Shown here: positions 47,627 to 61,344 of the stretch, one piece after another
Layout: every line of letters starts with the position of its first letter
Position numbering within the stretch: position 1 is the stretch's first letter
Source of the DNA: Clavelina lepadiformis
Taxonomy: Eukaryota; Chordata; Ascidiacea; Aplousobranchia; Clavelinidae
Direction of reading: 5' to 3'
DNA length: 64,000 nucleotides
Assembly: GCF_947623445.1 (NCBI RefSeq)
Contig: NC_135241.1
Location: forward strand, 21,330,501-21,394,500
The notes under the pieces: model-generated
Database searches by the model: none
Told to the model about the DNA's origin: nothing
What the model saw: only the letters and a program-made list of their open reading frames with translations
Translations under genes and position numbers: made by a program

Positions 47627-49711
47627 CTTTTCCTATTTTAATTCTGGTTCAATTTGAAAAACTTCTTTTATGTTAGCGTTGTTAGCATATCTGCACCAGT
47701 CTTTGATCTAGCAATTTTCAAGTGGTTTCACTAGCATTATTCAAATTGCTATTTCACCAAAACAGATAAAAAATTTTCGTCATTCAAATAAATAATAATT
47801 AAATTTTACAAATTAACAAATATTAACAGTTGCTTGGAGTGGGGTGGCGAAGGACCTTGAAGGCATCGAAGTCTGCTGCCACCAAGAAAACGAAATGCTT
47901 AAAATGCATTATATGGATAGAATGTACGACAAGGTACAAATAACACTAAGAACAGACATATGACAATTTTTTTATAAATTTGTTGCATTTCATTCTTATT
48001 CACTATTAAGGTCTCTGGTTTTGCCTAAAAACTGCAACTACCTAAAAACAAGCTACTGTAGGCTAGCCAATTTATGATTTGGTTAGTGATAAAATATTCG
48101 CTTTCAACTTAATATAAAATTAAACCGTTCTGTTTTATTTTTTTGTTTTTGTAATACTTAATAAGCTTAAGATCCCCTTTAAATTATAACCTTTGCAGCT
48201 TAGGGTATTAGAATGATGGTGTTGCACAGGTTTCCTTGGAAACTTATTGTAGCGCTATTAGTGGTTATCTTAGGTTTGGGACATGAAAATCTTGTAAATA
48301 AAATTATGAAATACTATTGGAAAAGGTCTAGGTCAAGTAACTCTTGTTTTGCTTTCTACTTCAAAATTATCAATAAATTTAAACATTTTTTAAATATCCT
48401 AACGATAATTTTGCATATTTATTTTATCATATATCTTCTTTTATCCCAAATTACAACGTTATTATTGCATAAAAGGCAAATGTAACGCAAAGTTACGTTT
48501 TAATTAAAAAAATGTAGTAGCCTTGTTTACTTTAAAACGATTTTACTTTTATCTCTATAATACCTTAAAAAAACATTTTTATTTTAAAGTGGGATAATAT
48601 AGTGCAATAATCTATATATTTGTAGAATTTTAGAAATATTCGGATATAACTTTGCTCTCTACCGTCATTTAACGTCAAATTTCTTCCCTTAGCTACAGAA
48701 CGCTAATGGCATTCGTTTGTCAAGACAGTTTTGATGGCAGTTTTAATATCGTCAAATGTGGTAACTTCAATAGATTTTTTCCCGGTTATGGATAATTACT
48801 GCTTTGTAGCTTGACTTTAAAATAAAATTGTGTGACATTGTAGATTGAAGTACCTTACACAGTACAATTTACAGGGAACGATGACACCATAACTCTCATT
48901 TTTTTGCAATAAATTATGGTACAAATCATGGGTCTAGTATACAAGTGCACAACCAAATGACGTCACAATTTGAATAGCTTGGATCTAGTATACAAAGATA
49001 TCCTGTGGTTATTTACTTGAAATCTTGTTTACTAGACCTCAGTTCAATGTTGCTGCTCTTCAATCAATGTTTGCTCATATTTCAATTTATTGCAGCTTAT
49101 TCAGTTATTATAGAGTTCATGTTTATGACAATGAAATGACCCATTAACCTTACCTCTTTTTAACCAAGCTTGGTGTAGGCTAACGGAATAAGCTTAACTA
49201 TTGGCTAATGCTCATACTGCAGTAGGCTACTGTTAGTTTTATAAAGTCACTTTTTTAATTCTAAAATGTAAAGTATACCTAAAAATGTTGGGTAAATGAT
49301 TTAAAATTTCAGATAGAGGCCAAACTGGAAAGTGTGACAGTTTTTGATAAGAAATCAAACGTGCGCAAAACTTTTGGTGTGACAGTGTGCTCTAAAACTG
49401 CAATTCTTCTTTGTTTATTATAAATTGGCATGAACACAAAGAAGTTCAATATGTACATTGTTGAGTGTCATGCTTTTGTGCACCATGCCTTCTACTATAG
49501 AATAGCAGTTAAATATATCACAAGCATAAGTTCTAAACAAAGTTTAACCTATAAAAGTTACCCTATTTTCGGTAGTTTTATTGTGATAAGAATTACTGGG
49601 TATTGAACAAAGCACTTAAAAGCTTGTTACTTTAGTTAACAGTTTCTAGTTTCCCAAACCGTAATCTTGCTAACTGGGTTGCAAATAGCTGATTAGGTCC
49701 ATTGTGGCAGA
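47627..49711. other. Upstream region between DRC10 (-) and the CCDC175-like gene (+)
   Basis: No supported exon. It contains the second copy of the CTAGTATAC/TGACGTCA repeat at 48924-49020. An open frame at 48213-48485 is discussed among the rejected items. Confidence 0.5.
48924..49020 (+). repeat. Second copy of the CTAGTATAC / TGACGTCA repeat
   Basis: This is homologous to the reverse complement of 1-105: GGTCTAGTATACAAGTGCA, then TGACGTCACAATTTGA, then CTAGTATACAAAGATATCC. The central CRE-like site is preserved in both copies. Confidence 0.6.
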
Positions 49712-52700
49712 ATGAATGGTGGAGAACCATCTCAGATTGATGGTTCTGATGTGATAGTTTTGGGAGATGGCAAGTTAAATACTGGAAATGTTAATGTTGA
49801 AGCTGCTCTCCAACAACTCGAAGAGCTGGGTTAGTTCTACTCAGTGTACAAAATTATTTGCCTGGATAGTTTACAGATAATGTCATGTTTTGTTATGTAA
49901 TGTGCTATTTTAACCTAAATTTACTTTGTGATGGTCTCAAAATTTTTGTTTCAGCTTATCAAACCATGAAAGAAAGTGGAGCTATGGATGAAGAACAATT
50001 AAAAGAATTTCTCATTCTTTCAGAAAATATATCTGAGCTTGTATGTTTAAACTATTTTATGTTTCGTTTGATTGCGACATCCATTGTCCTATGCTATATT
50101 TGTTTAAGTATTTTTTACCAAACGACATACCTGTTGCTATGTTATTGCAAAATCGTTGAAAAGGCTTTCTTATAACCTCTTTTTTTCAGGCGATAGAGCG
50201 ACAGGCTTTACAAGATGAACTGGAGATTGAAACAATTGCAGGAAGTAAAAAACGGCATGCTCTTCAAATACTACCTGGAAGATATACCAAGGAGATGGAA
50301 GGTTGTTAGCTATGGCTACTCATCATTTGATTTTCAATTAACGCATCCTTAATCAATGCCTTCTTTGTGTATTCTTAATATTTCAAAGGTGCTTGCTTTG
50401 TTGGTTTGAAAAGTTATAATGCTTTTATGTAGATGCTGTTCTTGCTGCGAGGATGGGAAACCATTCTGAAATGACATCATTGCAGAGGCGTTTAAAGTTA
50501 GCCACGGAAAAAACAGAAAAATCTGACAAAACATATGAGACTCTTACTAAAGAGAATGTCAAACTTCAACCTGAATGCAACCGAATTCGCAAGGAACATG
50601 ATCAGATAATCGCACAGTTAAACCAACGAATGTCAGATAAGGCAAAGTATGTTTCCATTCGGTGGAAAAAATTTCATAATAATAAAGACTTGGTGAGATA
50701 AAATTTAAGCCTTACATCAAGCGTCATTGACTGACACATGAATAAGCTTGGTGTTAACCTGCAGTATTTCTTTGAAATTTTAGCAAGAAAATTTCGTTGA
50801 ATGAGAGTCGTGATGCTTACCGTGATCTCAAGCAACAAACTTCAGAAATTGATGTTGGTCTTGAAAATTTGGCAGAAGATCTGGAAAATGAAAAACAGGA
50901 AGCTGCAGCAACAAAAGAAGACCTCTTGTCTCAAGCGGTAAGATCCGAACCACTAAAATATTTATCTTGTGAAGATATTTTAAGTGTACCAAAAAGGCAT
51001 TAACTAGAATACAGTAGTGTCTGCTGATTTAGAGAGTTATTTCAATCAACAGGGCGAAACAGACGTTGCCATCAAAGTCCAAAAGGAGAGAAATGTTGAA
51101 GAAAAACGGTGAAGATGAATTAGCTGCTTTGAATAGTTTGTTTTTAATACGATTTTATGAAGACACAAAATGTTATGATGTTTGTCATAGGGTTACTGAC
51201 ACAATTTTGGATAAAACAATGGAAATGAGTGTAAAGATAGATGATGAACAGAAGGTAATGTATATTATGTTTATTCCACTGAAATCATTTGCATTTTCAA
51301 CCTGTTACAAACATCATTTATTATAGGAATTTGTAACATATGATTTGTTCATGTTAATACCAAATTTCTGTATAGATCGTTCGCCGTTTGGAAAATTCCC
51401 ATGCTAGACTGGAAATGCAGGCTTTAAAACTCTCCAACAAAATTGATCGAGAAAAACTTGCAAACAAAAAATTATTTAATGAAAAGTAAGCACTCGATTG
51501 CTGATCTTTAAACGGACTCTTGTTACATACATTTCAAAAAAAGCTTCTTAAAATATATTCTGCTTCCTTTAAATTCTTTTAAAAGAATTTTTTTACTTAT
51601 GTGTTGCTTGGTTCACTGATTTTTGCACTAATTGTAGGGAGGTTTTAGAAGGAATAAAGAACAAACAAGAAAAAGAATATCAAGGAAAGATTGAAGAGCT
51701 TGAGAAGAAGCTGAAAGTGGTACACTTACTTACATTTGTCTGTTAATTTTTTACTCCTAACTCCTACATTGTTAATTACTTACTTACTTAAGCATCCCAC
51801 TTACTTAAAATATTGTTGTTCCCAGCTGTGCAAAATATCAATCACGCTTTTAAACTTTTATCATGAAGCATATTTATCATAATATCATATCATATATTTA
51901 TCATATTTATGAAGGTACAAGACCAAATTATTGAAGCTCGAGAAGAAAATAAAAAAATCTCAAAAGAAAAGGATGTCATGTTTAATAAAACAGAAGAAGT
52001 TGGGAGAATGAAAAACAGGAACTCTTCGAAAGTGAAGGAAGCCAGCCTTGTGTAAGATTTTATTATATTCTTTGCTGTTAATTAATTATATATGGTTTAT
52101 GTATGCGACAATTATCAGTTACTTAATGCTTCTTTACTCATCTTTATTGTCCTTGGCATGCTACTTTTAAAGTATTTTGGTCAATGATCATTGTTATACC
52201 TAAACTACCACATTCTTCTTATTTCAGTTTGGAATCAATCAGGAAAAAGACAACTGCTTTTGTTGAGAGATCAGCTGAACTTGCACAAAGTAATGCTTAT
52301 TACAGAGAACAAATTATTGTTCTTGAAGAAAACCACAAGTAAGTCACTGTAAAAGCTGAATTACGTAAGAAATAACTTTCATACAACAGTTCAAATTAAA
52401 CACCATTGTAATATATCAAACGTTGCTTTAAATTTCATATCAATTTATTTCAGAGCAACCGTGGACACCTACAATAGCCAGATAGATGATTATAATGAAA
52501 ATCTGAACCAAGAAAGACAAGAAAAGTGAGTTACACATTTGTTTTGTTAAAATTCCATCAATAGAGGAAGTAAAACTCTTTGCTTATGCCGAATGGTTGT
52601 TGTGTTCTTAGAGTAAAGGTCCAAGAAATGAGAGATGTATCTGAAAAAGTTCTGGAGACGTTTAGAACGGAACAGCTTATGTTCATGAATGAAATGTCAA

Positions 52701-55244
52701 AGAGTATCGAAGACGCACAAATAGAACATCAAAAATTAACCGATAAGGTTTTCTATCAAACACTGCATCTTGTTTTATATCAAATTTTTCTTCAGCAACT
52801 TTTAATTACTGGTTAATTGTTATGACTGTTAATCAAATAATATATTACTTAGTGTTACTTTCCTATTTGTTGGCAAGTAAAACCATTTTTAGGGACTCTT
52901 TTTAGTCCGAGACACAGATAAGAACAAGAGAAATATAAAAAATCTGGAAGTTCGCCTTGAGGTTGCACAGAGCGGTTTTCGTACAATGAAGTCGGCTCTG
53001 CAGATGGACCTCGAACGACTCAAAAGCAGCGTCAACTTACTTGAGTCTGAGACAACTCGCAAGGCAGAATACTTTGAAGGCAAGTTAAAGAAACTGTGTC
53101 AGTTATTCTGCTGTGCTGACAACTTTCGCACCAAATGTGTTTTATTTTTAATTAAACAAAATGAATTACTGGTTTCAGCTGGTTAACTAGTCATTGCATT
53201 GATGACTGAATTCTTATTGATACTTTATACAGAGAAGCAGCCTGTGGTGAAGCGTTTGTATGAGGAACTGGATGAACATGGCAAGGAATACTCCGAACTG
53301 AAGAACGAAGTGGTGGCCATTAGGAATCAAGAAAAAAGTGTGAATGAACAAATTAAACGGGCCAAAACGCAAATAGAAAAATTATCTCAACCGATGGTAT
53401 GCCGCTCATTAGCTATGATGTCATATGTAAAAAGATAACCTTTCACTATTCTGATTTCATTATGGCATTCTATGACACAGATCAAAAATTGAATACTTCA
53501 ATAAATGTTTCTTGCAGGAAAAATTTAAAGAAGAAATGAAGGAAGTTCGTGCACAAGATTTGCAGCAACTAAGTTCTCATGCTGAGGAACGAAAAGCTTT
53601 GGAAGCCGATATTTATCACACTGCAGCCAAGTTGGAGCAAGTGACGAACAGTAGAAACAAATTCGACGGGGTAAAATAATTTTATCATTATTTTTAATTT
53701 CAAAAATTAATAAAGACAAAAATGGAGACTAAAATGTCGATTTCGTCCACAGCGAGATGTAATGAGTTGTTTTAAAACAGTTGAAAGATACGCCTCACAT
53801 GAAATTTTTATTGAAATATTGAAGCAGCAAATTAAGGTTGTATTGGGGAGGAGTGCTCACGTAGTCTCTTTTTCCAGGCGTGTGCGGAGCTGCAGGAAGA
53901 CATTGATACTTTGCAAGCAGACATGGAATCTCATTCTCATCACCAACATCGCCTCTGCGATAAACTCGTGGAACTGGAGGAGGAATTCTCTCAGGCATGG
54001 GAGGTCTGCATCAACATGGAGAAGAAATCTGCTGATCAGGTTGGAAAGTTAAAAACTGCATCTTTGATCAATTTTTCTCTCATTTTTCAATACTGTTTTG
54101 TTAGTTGTAGTGAACTAAGTGCGAGATCTGCTACAGACATTGGTGATCATTGATATCCAAGCCTTTGTTACTGGACATGTGATTTTAGTGTTTTTTTTGC
54201 TTTTTCCATCTGTCGTCCGTTTATTCAGACGTAATTCTTAATTTGTCGGACCACTGAGATATGTCAAACTTTGTCGTCCTGTGCTTTCTTTTTCTTTCAT
54301 GAAACCTAAAAGTGTCACTTTCTCCAGATATCAATTTCTACGGATATGTCTTATGATCTACAGTTGCCGTTGTCTGATCTATGTTGTTTTAGTTCTCTCC
54401 GTTAGTGTTAATTTCAGTGTTTCTTTACTGTTTCACTTTTCCTTCCATCAATCTGCAGCATTATTCACTTCATTATCTGCAGCTTAGGAACCACCAGCGA
54501 CTGGCACTGGAACCTTTTGTAGTTTTTTCATACTTTAAAGTTTATTATTATAATTCAAAGTGAATTTTTGACATCTCTTGTAACTATGGATAAAAATATC
54601 AAAAATTGATAGTTTAATTTTGAAACTCGATATTATAATTTTGACCTATTTCTATTGTAACATTTTATTAAAAATAATCTTGAAAATCCATCAGGATCAA
54701 GAGATCTTGGATGGAATTGCGGAGGTCCAAAAGGAGACCAGGGAGCGCTCGGTCGTCTTAAACGGCATCGCCACCAGCTTGAGAGAAGAACTTCACTCTC
54801 TCACTGGGTTTGTGGATAATGTTTCCAGCAGAAGACCGAAAGGTGATGCGGCATGTCACAATATCTTGAGTTTACTTTTTTGCATAAGAAGTTTTTCTAT
54901 ATTTCGACTATACTTTGGTAGTAGTAGTTTTTTGTATGCTAAACTTGTTTTAAAAGCAAGTCATCATACTACTTATTTCTCAATTCACAGACACACGCCA
55001 ATCAAAGAGAAAATCTCTTACCGCTGGAGTTAACCCTTCGTCAAGTCGACCACTTACACAACGTCGGCCAACAGCTCGTCGTATCTCCCGGCCACCGATA
55101 TCAGCTTTACAAGTGAATGAACTCAATTCACCTCTCGCCCCAGAAGCCGCCTCAAGACGGAGAAGCAGTGGTAGACGTAGAAGCAGTGGTAAAGCGAAGC
55201 TTCTGGAAGCCAGGCCTGTGATTGCTGCGGTTGGGACTGCTTGA
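49712..55244 (+). CDS. CCDC175: Long coiled-coil protein, CCDC175-like
   Basis: Nineteen exons (49712-49829, 49955-50040, 50190-50301, 50433-50646, 50784-50937, 51053-51108, 51191-51254, 51376-51485, 51638-51719, 51915-52051, 52228-52338, 52454-52525, 52612-52747, 52893-53079, 53233-53396, 53518-53670, 53878-54039, 54695-54842, 54991-55244) join in frame to 839 residues. Length, coiled coil from near the start to about residue 755, and the N-terminal order (VEAALQQLEEL, LEIETIAGSKKRHALQILPGRY, QRMSDKANKKISLNESRDAY) parallel vertebrate CCDC175 (793 residues). The C-terminus is basic and serine-rich, with two RRRSSG repeats. Intron 14 starts with GC rather than GT. Vertebrate CCDC175 is poorly characterised and testis-biased, so the role is unknown. 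Orthology rests on recalled similarity and should be treated as probable. Confidence 0.75.
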
Positions 55245-57128
55245 TTCTGCCTGGAGTGGGATAGATTCTGCACGTTGTGGTATTTCAGCTCTAACCTCTT
55301 CAATTGTGAGTAGTTAGGAAGAGTTTTTCTTTGAATGTCACAGGTTGATTTTGAGCGCTAGATGACTTGAATTTGTAGCAGTACTGATTCTATGCTGATA
55401 TTTTTATAACATCTTTATTTCACTGTGATGAATATAGTTAGCGTAATTAATCCGTTTTCCTGTTTTTTAATTTTCTTAATTTCGTTCATTTTATTTATCT
55501 TTCTATATTTTTTATAAGTTACCTTACCGGATAGTCAACTACCTTCGTTTTGGCATTTAGTAATTAATTTTGGTTTCTTCTTATCTGACTACTCTAATTT
55601 TTATTTTACCCGTTCCCCAAATCCTCAACACTCGGCCGTAATTTACCTTAAACATTCCTAAGTAGTATTTTTTTGCATGGCTGAGATCATTTTGTGTTAT
55701 TTGTAAGTTAAACGATGTCATTCCTAATTCTTTGAGAACCCCTATTTTCAGTTTATACTGCAAATTGTTCCTATGGTGTCAAGTATTTTTTAAGTTGAGT
55801 CCTGTTCCAATCCTGCCTATGTGTGTTCTTGTTCTTCATCGCATTCCTTCTTGGTCAACTGTCCTTTGTCATGATGTGTGTAAACATAAATCGGCATTAC
55901 GAGTCATTGTTAATGAATACTTATTGTACACAGTATTACTCATTTTATGAGACCTGCGAAGAAAGCGAGTCCTAGAAAAATGTTCGGTTACTGCTAACTG
56001 TTATATGCGGACTATATGGCAATTTCCTCAGTTAACCTAGCGATTTACGCGAAATATGTTAATGTTCAACTGCATTAGGCCTACTCCATCTAATTGCTCA
56101 CTCGGGTTGAAGACGTGTAACGAGTTAAGATTGAGTTATCTGGTAGAGTTATTTGAGAAGGCGATTTATAGGTAGCTTCATACAGCTGGACTCTACAAAC
56201 TGTTAAGGATATTTCATCGTTTTGGTTACGTCAGCCAATAACACGCAAGCAGAGCTTAGATTGGAAAGACGTCTCATACCAGCCCGTGTCTACATCGATG
56301 CTTGACTATGCTTTGAATACTCTTAGTGTTATTCTGTTTGGCAAATATCACCTTAATTGTATGACCTAAGTAAAAACAAAACACAAGAGTAAAATTATTT
56401 CATACAGAAGTCACCAAAATCGCAAAAAAAAAATAGCAAAAACTGAACCAAAAATTTTATGATTTGTTAAATGTTGACGACCTTCCACGAAAAAAGCGCC
56501 TGATTAAAAGAGCATAATTAGTAAAGATCCGTATTATAAGGTTAATCAGTGACATATGTCGAATAGTAACATCGTGTCCAATATTAATGATATGCTGAAA
56601 GCAAATTAAAACGTTGTGGTAGTTTCTACAAATATAAAAACCCACCAGAAATACGCTGGAAGGTAGTAGGCTAACTGTACCACTATAGGCCTATAGTAAC
56701 TAAACATGGAATGGTGCCTTCCAGCCTTCTTTCACTTTTAAATATGCCAAAATACTTTTAATACTATTTTTACTTATACTGCATTACTCGTGTATAAGCA
56801 TGCTACTACGGTATACTTCCTTTCCTCCCTGATTGTTCACCAAAGATAAACCAGAACATTGTCGCCTAATTAAAGACCTAACTAAAATTACTGACCTTAA
56901 ACCGATAATAACTTAAATCCTAGAAACACTGCTGGTGCATAAAGAAAATAACTGTAATATGAGAAATGAAGAGACCACAAGATAAGTAACCATGCAAAAT
57001 TCACATAAGGCGACTAAAATGATAAAGTACAATGATTATAATCACTTGATTTCTCACGGGCAAGCTGGTTTAAAAACCATGATTGATAAAATCCGTTGCG
57101 TAAAGTTCCGAGCTTGATGTGCAAGAAC
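55245..57128. other. Intergenic between two convergent coiled-coil genes
   Basis: About 1.9 kb holding the 3' ends of both genes. No supported exon, RNA gene or repeat was found. Confidence 0.5.
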
Positions 57129-60100
57129 TTAATGTTGTTTCTCGACTTTTTCAATCTTTGACATGCGCCCTGGAACAAATAAAGTAACGATTACCAAATC
57201 AAGCAAATTCAATAAAAGCGGCAAAAAAGTTGGCAAAGTTGTTTGAGATGAAATCCACCAAAAATCTTCAACAAGACAAGGTTGACAAAATATCACTACA
57301 TACTTGACTTTCTTCTACTCTTAGTCTCTGCTGAAACGAAGCGTCCGAATCTCTGCACTAGATCAAGCATTTGTCTGGTGGCCTTATACACCACACTACC
57401 ACGAGCTTGTGCATTGGCCTGCATATTAAATGTTCATCGTGCAAGTTCAGCCCCATCAGATAATTATAAACATAAAAGATGCGTGTGCAATATTTACCTT
57501 AATACCGGCCAACTGACTTAGGTCTCCTGAATTTTGCAAAGATGCATCGGCCATAAGTTTTAATTCTTCCTCCACGAGCTTTAGGAGTCGTTCTCTAATG
57601 GAATAAACTTGCGTTGTATTTTTCTGGATGAGCTCATCCGCACTTGAGATATCTTTTCTCTCATCTTTAAGCAAAGAAATAAGCTTAGATTTTCTGATGA
57701 CAAGGCAAAGTAAACATATTCCCTTCTCCAAGAATCTATCAGTGATTTCTTTACAATGCTATATTATTATTACGTCAGTATGATTCTTACCTGCAACCTG
57801 ACGCTGCAAGAGGTCACATGCATGGCGAATGACACTATTGTTATCATACAACGTCTCAATATGTTTGGAAACCATGTAAATATCATAACCAGATTCGTAA
57901 AGATCCTTCTTATGACGTTTAATGCACTCTAGCATATTTTTTCGTGCTTCACTTAGCATCACTTTCATATCTTCTCTTGGCTGATAAAGTCCTGTAACAC
58001 CAAGGGTGAAGCAGACCGGAAGATGAGCGTTTTCAGAAATTTTATATTTCTTGAAGACAAACCTTTAAATTTAATATTTTTGAGTTCAATTGCATTTGTA
58101 AGCTCCTTTTCTGTTCTTTTCAATAGAATCAAATCATCCTTCAATGACTTATAGCTGCTGCTCCTTCTTTCAAATTCCTCACGAACAATACCATATCCGG
58201 GTTTCAGTTTATCTTTCAAAGCCTGCAGTTCTTTTATATTTTCCTATACAAATTTTGTTTTTGCAACATAAATAAAATTTTAACTTGCTTTTATAAGTTA
58301 TTTTTAGGATTTTTCAAAAAATTTAGAAAACATCTGTAGGGTGTCGCATGTTACCGTTTTTTCTTTTATGCTCTCCTTTAGCAAGAAAATATCATCAGAC
58401 AGAGTCTTCTTTGTCTTCTTGAATAGTTGTTTTCCTTCCTCTATTTGCAGCCTTAGTCCTGATTCTCTAATCTTCATCCCTTCTAGCTGGCTCCTTAAAA
58501 CGTCATTCTCCTCCTTATAGGCTTTTCCACGGCGTCTGTTGTTGATTCGAACATTTTTAACAATTTTATTAGTTTTATTTTATAAGACATACAAGGGTAA
58601 AGGATTTTGAACAAACACAAAAAACCTGTTCTCTTCAATTGAGTTTTTTGATGATTCAAAAAACGAGACCATTTTTTCGTTCCAACTGTTGAGCAAGTCA
58701 AGCGATTTTACCCACGCCTCTCTCGCGTTTTCTCTAAAGAAAGAAAAAAATAAACATGGAGCAGTAAAAACGTATGGAATACGTAACACAGCTTGCTCAA
58801 TGGGATTTTATGAGTTTCATTTCCGGTATCATACCTATAGGCCTACGTAGCGTAATATCGGACTATGCATTTATTTATCAAAGATTGGCCAAGTTTCTCA
58901 CCTTTTCATAATCTCTTCTTCTAAATCTAATTTCATCTCCTTTATATTTTTTGCAAAAACCTTCTGCGTCTCTTCGCTGTTTTCAATGACAAGAGCCGTC
59001 ATTTCTTGGAACTTCGATCTTTCAGATCTGTTGGCGGTCAGATCGGAAACTACAAGATTCAACTAGAAGGATGGAAAAATGGGCACGGTGAGAAACTGCT
59101 TGACATAAATGCAGCAACGCCTTTACTTTGAAATCGTTTATTTCCTTCACTGACTGTGGAAGGAGGGGGCTGGGGGATGGGAGCGAAACAATGGTGCTAA
59201 CCTTGTTACGTCATACTAAAGCAAGAACAAGTTTCTTCTCACCATACTATTAACTTGTAGTAGAGCGTTCCTTTTGCCTTTTTTTTCGTCTTTGATAGTC
59301 TCAAGTTGAAAGCGCTTCGCCTCAACATCCAAAGATATAGTGTCTTTTTGAATGCTCAGCTCCTCTTTTTCTCGAAAAGCCTCCCTTGCTTGTTGCAATA
59401 TTTTTTGGTGCGACTCGGTCAGCGATTCCATTTTTTCCTGTATGCAAAAGCATTGCTTTCTGTTAAAAGTTGTAAATCAATAGGGACTTTAGCCGTTTTA
59501 GGTCCTATCGGTTTTAACATTTTTAGCTTTATAGTTTTATATTTTAGCACTCTATTAGTAACTATTAATTAATTAATTATTAGTTTTTGTTATTTCTGTA
59601 TTTCTCGTAGACACGGATGTATGCCCGCTAGGCGAAAGATATGTATATCTAATAACACACTGAAGTTGACTGATCCGTAAACTGCCTCCGCAAATATTGC
59701 AAATAAGTATTATAATAGAATGAATAAAATCTAGAATTCAGTTGACTTTTTCGTTGAACCAATCTTTGTTAAGGAACCGAGAAAAATCTACCTCGTAGTT
59801 CTCTGTAGTTTGAGCAATTTGTTGTTTCAGAACTTTCAAAGCTTTTTCTTCTTGAGATTTTTCTTTTTCAGTTTGTTTGATTTTTCGTTGCAAGTATTTA
59901 GTCTGTATTAATTATTTATTTTCTTTTATATTACACATTTAAATATTTTGCTATAATCTACAACTATTTTCAATAAAAATTCACAATTGCACTTTCTTAA
60001 AACATAGAAAGCTCACGGAAAAGAAACAAAAACTAAAAGGACAAAATACCCGTCTGCGGAGGTGTGTAAGTTTGCCTTCTTCCTTCTTCAGTTGCTCTGA

Positions 60101-61344
60101 TGCTTTTACGTTTCTCAACTGCGACCAACTTATGTCTTCTTCCAAATCAATGAAGTCTTTCTTTGCCTGAAGAGTGACATTGTCCTGAGCAGCTATCTGC
60201 AAAACAAGAAGGTTTTACAGCCCATAATGGAAGATCATAAGGGACCTCGCTGCTTGTCTACCTCTTCCTTCCACGTTTCACCTTCTTTATTAACCTTGTC
60301 GATCTGAGCACGGCAAACTTCCCAGCAATCTACTATGTCTAACTCAATAGCTTCGGTTTCTTCACAAAACGAAATTGCTTTTTCGTGCACATCAATGGTT
60401 TTACATCTGTTTCAACCATTGCGTCATAAAAATTGCTTTACCGTATGTTTGACAATATTCTAAGGGATAAAAAAGAAAGGACAAACAAAAGAAATACAAG
60501 TTGCAGACCTGGTTTCGTTTACGTTCATCTGCAACTGAGCTTTTGTTTTCATTGTGTCACTAATTATCTGACACAGGGCGGGCCACATCTCGTTCGCCTT
60601 TTCCGCTTTAGGCAAAAGAACTTCATTTTCAAGATTTAAACGTTTATGTTTCTGCAAAAAGTGCAACCATGTTGAAAGTGCAAACCATCAACACTGAAAC
60701 AACTAGAATATACAAATTTAACCTGTTCACTTTCGACCATTTTTTTGTTTACGTCTGCAATGTTTTGTTTTATTGTTTCGATTGTGTCTTTGTTTTGCTG
60801 TTTGGCTCCTTCTACAACTGTCTTCTGCAAGCAAATATCTTATACTGTACTGTAAAAAAACAACTGAATTTACAAAGCCAAAAATATAACAATAACTTTA
60901 TACCAGGTCATTTTCCTGCTTCATTTCCAACATCTTGTAGCGACTTTTTAGCTCACTGGCTTTTATAGTGGTTTCCTCAAAACTTTGTACAAGCTCTTGA
61001 CGACTTTCTGTTAGATCTTTGATGCATTTTATAAGGCTTTCAAGATGCTCTTGTGCACCCGTCGCTACAAAAATTGTTCTTGATACTACTTGAGTAATTT
61101 TAATTGTATTGGAACCAACTGCAAGGCACTATAGCTATTGTGAAATACGAACGTCTTTTAACGCTAAAAACCATTTCAAAAAAAAAATTATTTAAAGCTT
61201 ACAAGTATCTACCCTGCAATACAAACGCTGAAAACAATTACATTTTTCAGAGCAAATATTCTTCTTCAGAATGTCTTGTAATTCTTTGATGCTGTTCCTC
61301 CAATCATCTACCATTCTTTTGTTACTGATTAAAGCAGATGTTAT
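57129..61344 (-). CDS. Long coiled-coil protein, family not settled (5' end unresolved)
   Basis: Sixteen consecutive minus-strand exons join in frame to 749 residues: 61344-61242, 61064-60904, 60824-60723, 60651-60509, 60406-60262, 60196-60050, 59902-59792, 59437-59255, 59062-58902, 58733-58626, 58535-58355, 58243-58063, 57991-57791, 57664-57498, 57418-57304, 57169-57129. Almost all is predicted coiled coil, rich in Lys and Glu (QAREAFREKEELSIQ, KTVVEGAKQQNKDTI). The C-terminus ends in a basic RRKSRRMSKIEKVEKQH. The first listed exon starts mid-frame after an acceptor, so at least one upstream exon is missing. Candidate short exons at about 61430-61500 and 61655-61670 could not be joined in phase. 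Size and composition resemble CCDC175 or CCDC178, and it could be a diverged relative of the convergent gene at 49712, but no diagnostic motif was recognised. Confidence 0.75.

Noticed and set aside
48213-48485. 90-codon open frame beginning MMVLHRFPWKLIVALLVVILGL, signal-peptide-like
   Set aside because: After the hydrophobic start the translation is low-complexity and AT-driven, with no recognised homologue, no convincing splice partner and no second copy. Random AT-rich sequence readily gives such frames.
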